Assembly: GCA_964392245.1 (NCBI GenBank)
Contig: CAYMOX010000001.1
Span: 223,113-287,112 of the forward strand
Direction of reading: 5' to 3'
DNA from: JAAUUJ01 sp964392245
Lineage (GTDB): Bacteria; Cyanobacteriota; Cyanobacteriia; Thermostichales; Thermostichaceae
DNA length: 64,000 bases
The translations under genes and the position numbers were made by a program. Each line of letters opens with the position of its first letter. Positions within the stretch are counted from its first letter, which is position 1. The notes beneath the pieces were generated by a model. That model was not told the origin of the DNA. It worked only from the letters and a program-made list of their open reading frames with translations, and did not search any database. This document shows, in pieces, positions 25,773 to 33,716 of the stretch.

Positions 25773-25809
25773 AGGGTGTCTGCCTGCTGTACTGGCCTCT
25801 GATTGTCCT

Positions 25810-26283
25810 ATGGTTCACCCTCTCATTCCTCAAGTGGAAGCTCTCGCCCAACCCGTGGCTCAAGATCTGGGTTTTGAGTTGGTGCAAGTGAACTACTTTA
25901 CCAACCAGTTCCCTCCGGTCCTGCGGGTCTCGATTCGGCCTCAGGATCCGTCCCTAGATACCAGCCATGCCGACTGTGAGCGCATGAGTCTGGCGCTAGA
26001 AGCTTCTCTGGATGCGGCGGAATTGGTGACCAATCATTATGTGCTGGAAGTGTCCAGTCCTGGTCTGGGACGGCAGCTGGAGAGTGACCGTGACTTTGAA
26101 GTCTTTCGAGGATTTCCGGTCTCCATTCAACTGCATCCGCCCCAGAAGGGAAAAACCCAGATCGTGGGCACCCTCCTCAGTCGCGATCTAGAAAAGGTCG
26201 TGATTTCTCAACGGGGACGACGGGTTGAGTTACCCCGCTCCTCGATTCAAGAGGTGCTTCTCCAGGATCAGAAGGAGTCCTGA
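25810..26283 (+). CDS. rimP: Ribosome maturation factor RimP
   Basis: 157 residues, the usual size. The N-terminal alpha/beta domain (IPQVEALAQPVAQDLGFELVQV) and the C-terminal SH3-like domain (VLEVSSPGLGRQLESDRDF) carry the family signature. RimP binds the 30S subunit and helps late assembly of the small subunit. It heads the rimP-nusA pair, the conserved bacterial order, with a 57-base gap to nusA. Confidence 0.96.
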   Translation: MVHPLIPQVEALAQPVAQDLGFELVQVNYFTNQFPPVLRVSIRPQDPSLDTSHADCERMSLALEASLDAAELVTNHYVLEVSSPGLGRQLESDRDFEVFRGFPVSIQLHPPQKGKTQIVGTLLSRDLEKVVISQRGRRVELPRSSIQEVLLQDQKES

Positions 26284-26340
26284 TCCGCTAGAACTCCAAA
26301 AATGTTGCCTATCCAGTCTGTGAATGGAAGGAGATGAATC

Positions 26341-27702
26341 GTGTCAATGGTACCTTTGCCAGGTCTGGCCGAAATGGTGGATGTGATCAGCCGCGAGCGC
26401 AATTTGCCCCGCCATGCGGTCACGGATGCGGTCAAGGAAGCCCTGCTCAAAGGGTATGAGCGCTATCGCAAAACCATGGCCCGCGACAGCCATGCCTTTG
26501 AAGAAGGGTATTTCGATAATTTTGATGTGGAACTGGATCTGGAGGGGGGAGGCTTTCGGGTTCTGGCCACCAAGACAATTGTGGATTCGGTGCAGGTGGC
26601 GGATCACGAAATTTCCATTGAGGATGTCCGCCAGGATTACCCGGAGGCGGAGGTGGGCTGGGAGGTGACCGACGATGTCACCCCTGAACAGGTGGAGTTT
26701 GGTCGCATGGCCGCAATCCAGACCAAACAGGTGCTGGCCCAAAAATTACGGGATCAACAGCGCAAGTTGATTCAAGAAGAGTTCCGTGATCTGGAGGGCA
26801 CGGTTCTGCAGGCGCGGGTGGTGCGACAGGAGCGGCAATCGGTGATCATGGCGGTGACCAGCGGGTTTGGCCAGCCGGAGGTGGAGGCGGAACTGCCGAA
26901 GCGAGAGCAGTTGGCCAGTGATCGCTACGCCCCTGGAACCACCCTGAGGGTTTATTTGAAGCGGGTGCATGAAGGATCTCGTCGGGGTCCACAGCTGCTG
27001 GTCTCTCGTGCCGATGCCGGGCTGGTGGTGTACCTGTTTGCCAACGAGGTACCCGAAATTGAAGATGAAGTGGTGCGGATTGTGGCGGTGGCCCGTGAGG
27101 CCAATCCTCCCTCCCGCAATGTGGGGCCTCGCACCAAGATCGCGGTGGATACTCTGGAACGGGATGTAGATCCGGTGGGGGCCTGTATCGGGGCTCGGGG
27201 TTCTCGGATTCAGGCGGTGGTGCAGGAGCTGCGGAATGAAAAAATTGATGTGATCCGCTGGTCTCCGGATCCCGCCACCTATATTGCCAATGCCCTTAGT
27301 CCAGCACGGATCGTGGAGGTGCGGCTGGTGGATCCCGAAATTCAGCAGGCGCATGTGCTGGTGCCCGGCGATCAATTGAGCCTGGCGATTGGCAAAGAGG
27401 GGCAAAATGTGCGGCTGGCAGCCCGGTTAACCGGATGGAAGATCGACATCAAAGAGGTGGAAAGCTATCGAGAAGCCCAGGCGGCGGCTGAGGCCGAGGG
27501 GTTGCCCTACCCGATTCTCAGTACCCCATCTGCTCTGGCCCGCCAGGCCCAGGAGAAGGAGGCGGCGCTGGCCAAGGCCAAATACTACGAAGAGGAACTG
27601 GAGGAGGATCTGGAAGAGGAGTTTGAGGAGGACTGGGAAGAGGACGAAGACGCCTTTGACTTTGATGCCGAATTTGACATTGCCACACCGCCACACCCAT
27701 GA
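26341..27702 (+). CDS. nusA: Transcription termination/antitermination factor NusA
   Basis: 453 residues from a GTG with AAGGAG at eight bases; an ATG two codons in is also possible. Domains in order are the RNA-polymerase-binding N-terminal domain (1-125), S1 (about 135-205), KH1 (with PVGACIGARGSRIQAV) and KH2 (LSLAIGKEGQNVRLAARLTGW). A highly acidic tail (about 415-445, mostly Glu and Asp) takes the place of the E. coli acidic repeats. The stop overlaps the next gene as ATGA. In most bacteria ylxR and infB follow; they are absent here. Confidence 0.97.
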   Translation: MSMVPLPGLAEMVDVISRERNLPRHAVTDAVKEALLKGYERYRKTMARDSHAFEEGYFDNFDVELDLEGGGFRVLATKTIVDSVQVADHEISIEDVRQDYPEAEVGWEVTDDVTPEQVEFGRMAAIQTKQVLAQKLRDQQRKLIQEEFRDLEGTVLQARVVRQERQSVIMAVTSGFGQPEVEAELPKREQLASDRYAPGTTLRVYLKRVHEGSRRGPQLLVSRADAGLVVYLFANEVPEIEDEVVRIVAVAREANPPSRNVGPRTKIAVDTLERDVDPVGACIGARGSRIQAVVQELRNEKIDVIRWSPDPATYIANALSPARIVEVRLVDPEIQQAHVLVPGDQLSLAIGKEGQNVRLAARLTGWKIDIKEVESYREAQAAAEAEGLPYPILSTPSALARQAQEKEAALAKAKYYEEELEEDLEEEFEEDWEEDEDAFDFDAEFDIATPPHP

Positions 27703-28493
27703 CGCTTCAGTTCCCGCTCACCCTCTCGGCCTCCGGGTTAAAGGCTCTGGAGTCCTGTCCGCGCTTATTTCGCTTCCGCTTTCTGGACAAGCACCTCTGG
27801 CCTGTGACGGATCCAGAGATTCTGACCGCGCTGCAGCGGGGGCAACAGTTTCATCGCCTGGTGGAGCTGCAGGCCAAGGGACGAGAGGTGGAACTGCGCC
27901 TGGCCAGTGTTGATGCTCAGGTGCAGACCTGGTGGCGTCAGTTTCAGAAGAGTGAGCACGCCCATCCTCAGGAAGACGTCAAGACGGAACTTCCTCTCTG
28001 GACCGAGCTGTGGGGGGTCCGCTGGACCGCCCGTTTAGATCGCCTGCTGATCGGGACAGATCACCTGCATATTCTGGACTGGAAAACTGACCGCCGCCGC
28101 CCTGCAGATGCTCAGATCCAGGAGAGCTGGCAGGTGCGTCTTTACCCTCTGCTGCTGCTACAGCTGGGATCGCTGTTTTTTGGGGATCGTCCCCTGAATC
28201 CCGAGGCGATTCACCTCACCTTCTGGTACGTGCAGCATCCGGATCAGCCCTTTCAGATGCAATATAGCGAGGAGCAGTGGCATCAGGACTGGGCCGATCT
28301 GGAGAGGATCGTCGGTGATCTGGACCGGTTGCAGGCAGAGCAGTTTCCCCGCACCCCCCACCTTTCCCGTTGTACCGGTTGTGCCTATCGCAGCCGATGT
28401 TATGGACTGTTGCCGGATCAAGTGAGTGAGGATCTGCTCCCTGCCTGGGAGAATCTTGATCTCGAAGCACCGCTGGATTTTGAACTGCTCTAG
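27699..28493 (+). CDS. PD-(D/E)XK nuclease with four cysteines (RecB/Cas4-like)
   Basis: 264 residues. The nuclease core shows ARLDRL followed by HILDWKTDRR (D-x-K). Four cysteines are placed as in Fe-S exonucleases of the Cas4/AddB class: C20 in LESCPRLFRFRF and C225, C228, C234 in CTGCAYRSRC. A [4Fe-4S] cluster tying the two ends together is likely. There are no cas genes nearby, so this is a stand-alone repair-type nuclease. Its ATG overlaps the nusA stop by four bases, so it is translated with nusA; the reason for this coupling is unknown. Confidence 0.8.
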   Translation: MTLQFPLTLSASGLKALESCPRLFRFRFLDKHLWPVTDPEILTALQRGQQFHRLVELQAKGREVELRLASVDAQVQTWWRQFQKSEHAHPQEDVKTELPLWTELWGVRWTARLDRLLIGTDHLHILDWKTDRRRPADAQIQESWQVRLYPLLLLQLGSLFFGDRPLNPEAIHLTFWYVQHPDQPFQMQYSEEQWHQDWADLERIVGDLDRLQAEQFPRTPHLSRCTGCAYRSRCYGLLPDQVSEDLLPAWENLDLEAPLDFELL

Positions 28494-28552
28494 CTGCTGG
28501 CGGGGTTAAGAACACCACTAAACTGAGGATGCACCCCTGAGACCCCCTGGTC

Positions 28553-29857
28553 ATGATCCTGGCATCTGATCCCCGCTTGAGCGAATTGCAGCAGCAGATC
28601 GGTCCTGAAGCTTTTGGCACCGTGGCTGAAGGCGAAGCTGACTGGTCAACCAATCTACAGGGAGCTGTTGCTGCCCCTATCCCCGCAGTGGTGATCGCTC
28701 CCGCCACCGTATCAGAACTGGCGATGGTGCAGCGGTGGTGTGCCCGTCATCAGCTGCCCGTGTTGATCGCTGGTCGAGGGAGCAAATTGCACTGGGGAGA
28801 GCCGGTTCAGCGGCCAGAGGTGATTCTGAGTACCCAGCGAATGGCCCATCTCATCGATCATGCCGCTGCCGATCTAACCGTGACCGTGGCCACGGGCATG
28901 CCCCTGCGGGAACTGCAGACTCAACTGGCCCTCAAGCAACAATTCTGGCCTGTGGATCCGTTGTACCCCCAACAAGCAACCGTAGGAGGCATTCTGGCCA
29001 CCGCCGATGCAGGATCCTGGCGACACCGCTACGGCAGTGTGCGGGATCTGCTGTTGGGGATGACCCTGGTGCGCGCGGACGGGGCTGTGGCCAAAGCGGG
29101 GGGGCGAGTCGTGAAAAATGTGGCGGGCTATGACCTGATGAAGCTGATGACGGGATCCTGGGGTTCACTGGGGATCCTGGCCGAAGTGACTTTGCGCCTC
29201 TATCCTTTACCGGAGGCACGACAGAGCTGGTTGTTGATTGGCGATCCCCAGGCTGTAGATGCCCTGCGATCCCGCCTGATGGCGTCTGCCCTGATGCCCG
29301 CCAGTCTGGATCTTCTCAGTCCTAGCCTGCTTGCCCCCTGGAAAGGGAGGGCGGAGGAGGTGGGGCTGGCGGTGAGCTTCCACGGATTGCAGGAGAGCCT
29401 CCAGGCCCAGGGGCAACGGCTGCGGCAATGGGGGGCGGAAGGGTCCCTCCGATCCCAGGACTTGCAGGAGGGGGATGTCCTGGCTCAGCACCTGCAGGAG
29501 CAGTTTCAAGATCAGGTCTCCTGTCCTGGTCTGGCGAAGTTGGGAGTTCTGCCCGCCCAGGCGGTGGCGCTGCTGAATCATCTGGTGCAGGAGGATCCTG
29601 ACAGTCGGGTTCAGATCCACGCGGGTTGTGGCATGGCTCGCTGGCGCTGGCATCCAGGCCACTGGAGAGTCGAGGCCCTCACCACTTTACAAACTCAGCT
29701 TCAGGCTCAGCAGGGGTATTTCAGGCTTCTGGAGGCCCCTCAAGATCTCAAGCAGCAGTTATCCTGGCAGCCTCCGGATCCGGTGCAGTACACCCTCTGG
29801 CAGCGTCTTAAGTCGCAGTTTGATCCGCAACAGCTGTTGAATCCGGGTCGGCGTTAG
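28553..29857 (+). CDS. glcE: FAD-binding oxidoreductase, glycolate oxidase subunit GlcE type
   Basis: 434 residues of the PCMH/VAO flavoprotein fold. The FAD-binding segment PVLIAGRGSKLHWGEP, the QQATVGGILATADAGSWRHRYGSVRDLLLG stretch and GGRVVKNVAGYDLMKLMTGS are characteristic of GlcE. It would act with GlcD and GlcF in photorespiratory glycolate oxidation, but neither is in the window. The last 50 bases overlap the end of the convergent plsY gene. Confidence 0.85.
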   Translation: MILASDPRLSELQQQIGPEAFGTVAEGEADWSTNLQGAVAAPIPAVVIAPATVSELAMVQRWCARHQLPVLIAGRGSKLHWGEPVQRPEVILSTQRMAHLIDHAAADLTVTVATGMPLRELQTQLALKQQFWPVDPLYPQQATVGGILATADAGSWRHRYGSVRDLLLGMTLVRADGAVAKAGGRVVKNVAGYDLMKLMTGSWGSLGILAEVTLRLYPLPEARQSWLLIGDPQAVDALRSRLMASALMPASLDLLSPSLLAPWKGRAEEVGLAVSFHGLQESLQAQGQRLRQWGAEGSLRSQDLQEGDVLAQHLQEQFQDQVSCPGLAKLGVLPAQAVALLNHLVQEDPDSRVQIHAGCGMARWRWHPGHWRVEALTTLQTQLQAQQGYFRLLEAPQDLKQQLSWQPPDPVQYTLWQRLKSQFDPQQLLNPGRR

Positions 29858-30533
29858 GAGGAGCAGGGGGCGGGGGGGTTAACTTTTGCCCGATCAGGGG
29901 CTCAGTCCCTGCCAGGAGGCGCTCAATATTGCGGCGGTGGGTCAAGACAACGTAGATTCCTGCCGCCAAAGCAAACAGTCCGTAGGCCAGAGGTTGCCGC
30001 AGATTCAACATGATGACCGGAGTTGCCACCGCAGCCACCAGAGAACTGAGGGAAACCCTGCGGCTGAAGCCAAGACTGATCAGCCAGAGGCCTAGAGCGA
30101 TCAGAGCCACCGGCCAGCTCATGGCCAGCAGGATCCCCAGGCCCGTAGCAACCGATTTACCCCCCTTAAACCGCAGCCAGAGAGGCCGACTATGACCCAC
30201 AACCGCTCCCAGGCTGGCCAAGACCACCATCCAGGCCACCAACCTGCCATCCAAGGACGAGCTACTCCATGCCTGCCAGGGGCTGATCTGCAGCAGCCGC
30301 ACCAGATTCACAGCAGCAATGCCCTTACAGGTGTCGGTGAGTAGGACCACCAGAGCAGGTCCTTTCCCCAGGGTTCGGAGCACATTGGTGGCCCCCATCG
30401 ATCCGGAGCCATGCTCGCGAATATCAATGCCTTTGAGCAGGCGACCCAGCAGATAGCCGGTGGGAAAGGTTCCCAGCAGATAGCCCAGAATCCCTGAACA
30501 GATCAGGAGCAGCAAGATCTGTGCTGGTGCCAT
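29808..30533 (-). CDS. plsY: Glycerol-3-phosphate acyltransferase PlsY
   Basis: 241 residues, about five membrane spans. Conserved motifs are visible: GYLLGTFPTGYLLGRLLKG, REHGSGSMGATNVLRTLGK, and GHSRPLWLRFKGGKSVATGLG. It transfers acyl from acyl-phosphate to glycerol-3-phosphate in the first step of membrane lipid synthesis. The C-terminal 30 residues are Pro-rich and extend past the usual end; this part overlaps the 3' end of glcE on the other strand. Confidence 0.95.
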   Translation of the reverse strand: MAPAQILLLLICSGILGYLLGTFPTGYLLGRLLKGIDIREHGSGSMGATNVLRTLGKGPALVVLLTDTCKGIAAVNLVRLLQISPWQAWSSSSLDGRLVAWMVVLASLGAVVGHSRPLWLRFKGGKSVATGLGILLAMSWPVALIALGLWLISLGFSRRVSLSSLVAAVATPVIMLNLRQPLAYGLFALAAGIYVVLTHRRNIERLLAGTEPLIGQKLTPPPPAPPNADPDSTAVADQTAT

Positions 30534-30617
30534 TCCCTCTGTCTCACCTCAAACAACTCACCTGCCGATCTTATCAGGAGGCCGAAAGGCTATTGAAACC
30601 TGAGTACTCTATCAGAG

Positions 30618-32300
30618 CTACAGGTTGGCGGTACAGGTGCGTCGGGCTTCATTCAGTTCTGCAGCCACCCAGGAAAAGGCAAAATGGCTAACGCACTGCA
30701 ATTGCGGAAACCGTTTTTGCAGCTCCTGCATTTGCACCTCGAGCATGGGTCGCTTCCGGAGGGACTCACCCCATAGCCCCGCCAGAGCCGGACATACCAG
30801 TGTTCCGGCAGCAGCTTCCTGCACCACCTGATCCACCTGATCCCCTACACAGCCCAGATCTTCACAGCGAGCATAGGCCATCACATGCCATTCCAGTTCA
30901 GGGTCAAAACGATCCCAGGGCTGCAGGCGAGAATCGTAACCCATGTCTCCCACCTGACGATTGCCATCGGGGAAAAAAACGGCTCCGGCAGGAATCTGCT
31001 GTGCCTCCACCCCCTCACTCATGGTGTGCAGGTAATCCAGGACCCCCTGCTGCGCAAACTCTACCGCAAGCTGCCAGAGCTGGGGCTGGAGCTGAGCATG
31101 GCGCACCGCTGCTGCTGGAGTGGGAGTCGGGGTGGGGCTGGGCGTTGCCTCCGGATCCCCTGCGGGTATCACACTGGGGGGAGGGGGAGAAGAGGAAACC
31201 GGAGCCGATCGCCTGTACTCCGCCTGGATCGCTGTCTCCACAAGGGGTTTGGGCTGCTGAGGTTGCCGCCAACGCGGAGGCATGGCTCCATAACGGGCAT
31301 CGAGAGCCATCAGATCGGCCACCGTGATCAATCCCTGATCCAGATATTTCTGCAGCAGAGCTTTCCCGGAAGCATTGAGTCCTAGATCAAGAAAGGCATT
31401 GCGAGCAGATTCTCCGTAGATCCAGAGATCTTTCACTGTTCCGGCCACGGAAGCCGCCCCTGCCTGACGGGGATAGCGAATATAGTCAAAGAGAACCCCA
31501 TCCGGTTGTCGCCGCAGCACCTGCTGCAGAAGGCCCTGAAAATCCTGGCGAGCCAGAGGGCTGTAGGGATCCGCAAACACCTGATCTGGACCCACATCCT
31601 CGACGAAGTCCTGCAGGGTGGCTGTGGTGGGATCCAGCAGGCTGGTCTGACCGGATCCATTTACCGCCAGGGCGGACTGTCGTTCGGGTAATTGGCTGTA
31701 GGTATAGCCAAAGTTGAGGGAAAATAACCAGGCATAGGCTGAGAGCCCTCGTTGTCGAGCGGATCGCAGCGCCAGATCTAGCAAATCCGCTTCCGGATCG
31801 AGACTGGGCCAGGGTTGGCCATCGGGCGACGGCAAGATGGTGTTGCCATCGTAAAACGCCTCAATGAATACGCGGTTGTAGCCCAGATTCACAATCTGAT
31901 CAAAGACATGATCCAGCACCCCAGCCTCAACGTCACAGGGATAAAGGCGCAGCCAGGTGGCCTGGATCCGCGGCCATTGGGTCTGGCGGCAGCGATCCAG
32001 CTCTTGACGGTGTTGGGCCACGATCTGGGTATAGCGGGCCCAAGCCTGATCCGACTGATTAGCTTCCTGCCGTAACTGCTCTTTTGCGGCCATGGCTTCG
32101 GGAGACTGACGGCAAAACTGATCCAACGAGCTGATCGGGGCCTGAGAGAGCAGCTGGGAGGTATCTTCCGCCTGGACAGGAGGGTGCCAGTTGATCCAGG
32201 GATTCAGCCCCAGGATCATGAGAATACCTACCCCGATCATCCTCCAGCGACGGATCCATCCTGGCCATTGGCCCCAGTAGCGCTTGACCTGCACAGTCAT
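30618..32300 (-). CDS. Exported GH10-like (GHL10) glycosyl hydrolase family protein
   Basis: 560 residues with an N-terminal membrane segment or signal (about 21-36). The barrel domain begins near QATWLRLYPCDVEAGVLDHVFDQI. It contains NRVFIEAFYDGNTILPS, LSAYAWLFSLNFGYTYS, QDFVEDV and GVLFDYIRYPR, the pattern of cyanobacterial family 10-like hydrolases. A linker rich in Pro, Ser and Thr with TP repeats (about 370-400) splits the protein. The C-terminal part has several cysteines (CEDLGC, RTC). Its substrate is unknown. It should act in the periplasm. Confidence 0.75.
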   Translation of the reverse strand: MTVQVKRYWGQWPGWIRRWRMIGVGILMILGLNPWINWHPPVQAEDTSQLLSQAPISSLDQFCRQSPEAMAAKEQLRQEANQSDQAWARYTQIVAQHRQELDRCRQTQWPRIQATWLRLYPCDVEAGVLDHVFDQIVNLGYNRVFIEAFYDGNTILPSPDGQPWPSLDPEADLLDLALRSARQRGLSAYAWLFSLNFGYTYSQLPERQSALAVNGSGQTSLLDPTTATLQDFVEDVGPDQVFADPYSPLARQDFQGLLQQVLRRQPDGVLFDYIRYPRQAGAASVAGTVKDLWIYGESARNAFLDLGLNASGKALLQKYLDQGLITVADLMALDARYGAMPPRWRQPQQPKPLVETAIQAEYRRSAPVSSSPPPPSVIPAGDPEATPSPTPTPTPAAAVRHAQLQPQLWQLAVEFAQQGVLDYLHTMSEGVEAQQIPAGAVFFPDGNRQVGDMGYDSRLQPWDRFDPELEWHVMAYARCEDLGCVGDQVDQVVQEAAAGTLVCPALAGLWGESLRKRPMLEVQMQELQKRFPQLQCVSHFAFSWVAAELNEARRTCTANL

Positions 32301-32410
32301 CCTCTCCGCAAAATGGGAACTCCCCTTCCCTGAAGAGAGTTGGGGATCGTGAAGTCACTCTGCGGCAATTTTAAATGACTTTGATGAGAATCCTCGTGGC
32401 ATTTCCTCCC

Positions 32411-33481
32411 CTAGGGATGTTCTCCCACCTGAGCCCAGGTGTCATGGCGGCGGAGACAAGCCCCCCGCAAATCTTTCAAAGACGCTGATCCTGTACAAAA
32501 GGCGGCGATCCGCAACTCTTCGATCATGGCCGCAAATCGCTGATAAACTGCCTCCGCCTCAGCGGTAGCCGCAGGACCCAGAAGGGGCGCAGCACTCCCC
32601 ACCAGCGTGGCCCCCAGGGCAATGGCCTTAGCCACCTCCACCCCATTGCGGATGCCTCCACTGGCAAAGACAGGTAGATGGGGCAGGGCTTGATGCACCT
32701 CCTGCAGGGCCAGGGCCGTCGGGATCCCCCAGCCTGCAAAGGAGCGGGCCACCCGTTGCTGTAAGGGATCGGATTGGCGATAGGACTCCACCTCACTCCA
32801 GCTGGTTCCCCCGGCCCCTGCAATATCAATGGCGGCTACACCACAGTTCGCCAGCCGTTGGGCCACCACAGCACTGATCCCATTTCCCACTTCTTTGACA
32901 ACGACAGGCACCTGCACCTGACGAACCAGCTGAGCAATTTTGGCATACAGGTGAGACCAAATGCGATCTCCTTGCTGCTGTACAGCCTCCTGCAGAGGAT
33001 TGAGATGCAGGATCAGGGCATCGGCACCGATCATCTCCACCGCCCTCTGCGCCTGCTCGATCCCATAGCCATAGTTGAGCTGTACCGCCCCCAGATTGGC
33101 CAGAAGCAGAATATCGGGAGCCCCTTTGCGCACCTGATAGGTGTAGGCCAGGGCCGGATCTTCAATGGCAGCCCGCTGAGATCCTACGCCCATCGCCACC
33201 CCTAGAGCTTGAGCGGCTTCTGCTAAATGCAGATTGATCGCATGCGCAGCAGGGGTTCCCCCCGTCATGCTGCTGATCAGCAGAGGGGCCTTGAGGGTTT
33301 TGCCCCAGATCCCCAAACTGAGATCGATAGCATCCAGGTCTAGTTCTGGCAGGGCTACATGTTCAAAGAAATAGCGCTCAAATCCAGAGGAAATGCCCTT
33401 AGCCTCCACATTTTTTTCTAAAACAATATTGATGTGTTCCTGTTTACGCGCCTCCGTCGGTTGAGCCTGGCTGGACTGCAT
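32411..33481 (-). CDS. fni: Type 2 isopentenyl-diphosphate isomerase (FMN-dependent)
   Basis: 356 residues from the ATG at 33481, with GAGG seven bases upstream. It interconverts IPP and DMAPP for carotenoids, phytol and quinones. FMN-barrel motifs include RKQEHINIVLEKNVE at the start, LISSMTGGTPAAHAINLHLA, GMGVGSQRAAIEDP and ASGGIRNGVEVAKAIALGA. This flavin type is the usual isomerase of cyanobacteria. It has its own upstream region and no pathway neighbour. Confidence 0.95.
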   Translation of the reverse strand: MQSSQAQPTEARKQEHINIVLEKNVEAKGISSGFERYFFEHVALPELDLDAIDLSLGIWGKTLKAPLLISSMTGGTPAAHAINLHLAEAAQALGVAMGVGSQRAAIEDPALAYTYQVRKGAPDILLLANLGAVQLNYGYGIEQAQRAVEMIGADALILHLNPLQEAVQQQGDRIWSHLYAKIAQLVRQVQVPVVVKEVGNGISAVVAQRLANCGVAAIDIAGAGGTSWSEVESYRQSDPLQQRVARSFAGWGIPTALALQEVHQALPHLPVFASGGIRNGVEVAKAIALGATLVGSAAPLLGPAATAEAEAVYQRFAAMIEELRIAAFCTGSASLKDLRGACLRRHDTWAQVGEHP

Positions 33482-33716
33482 GGATCGCCTCAATGAAGAA
33501 TATCCTGGACGTTTACTCTAGCAAGGCTGCGAGAGGAGAGGTTACTTGCTGCAGATCGAACTGCTCTCTGTTTCTGGGTAAGGCATCCCCTCTAGCCCTG
33601 GAGGAATCACAAACCCGTCCCATCCCTGACCAGTTATACTAAAGCTCAAAGCTGCTCAAACATTGGTGAGTTTTCTTGGCTTTTCTTCAGTGATTCATCG
33701 CTCGTGAATATCCGCT

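Noticed and set aside
27699..28493. Cas4 of a CRISPR system
   Set aside because: No cas1, cas2 or repeat array is in the window; the gene is coupled to nusA.
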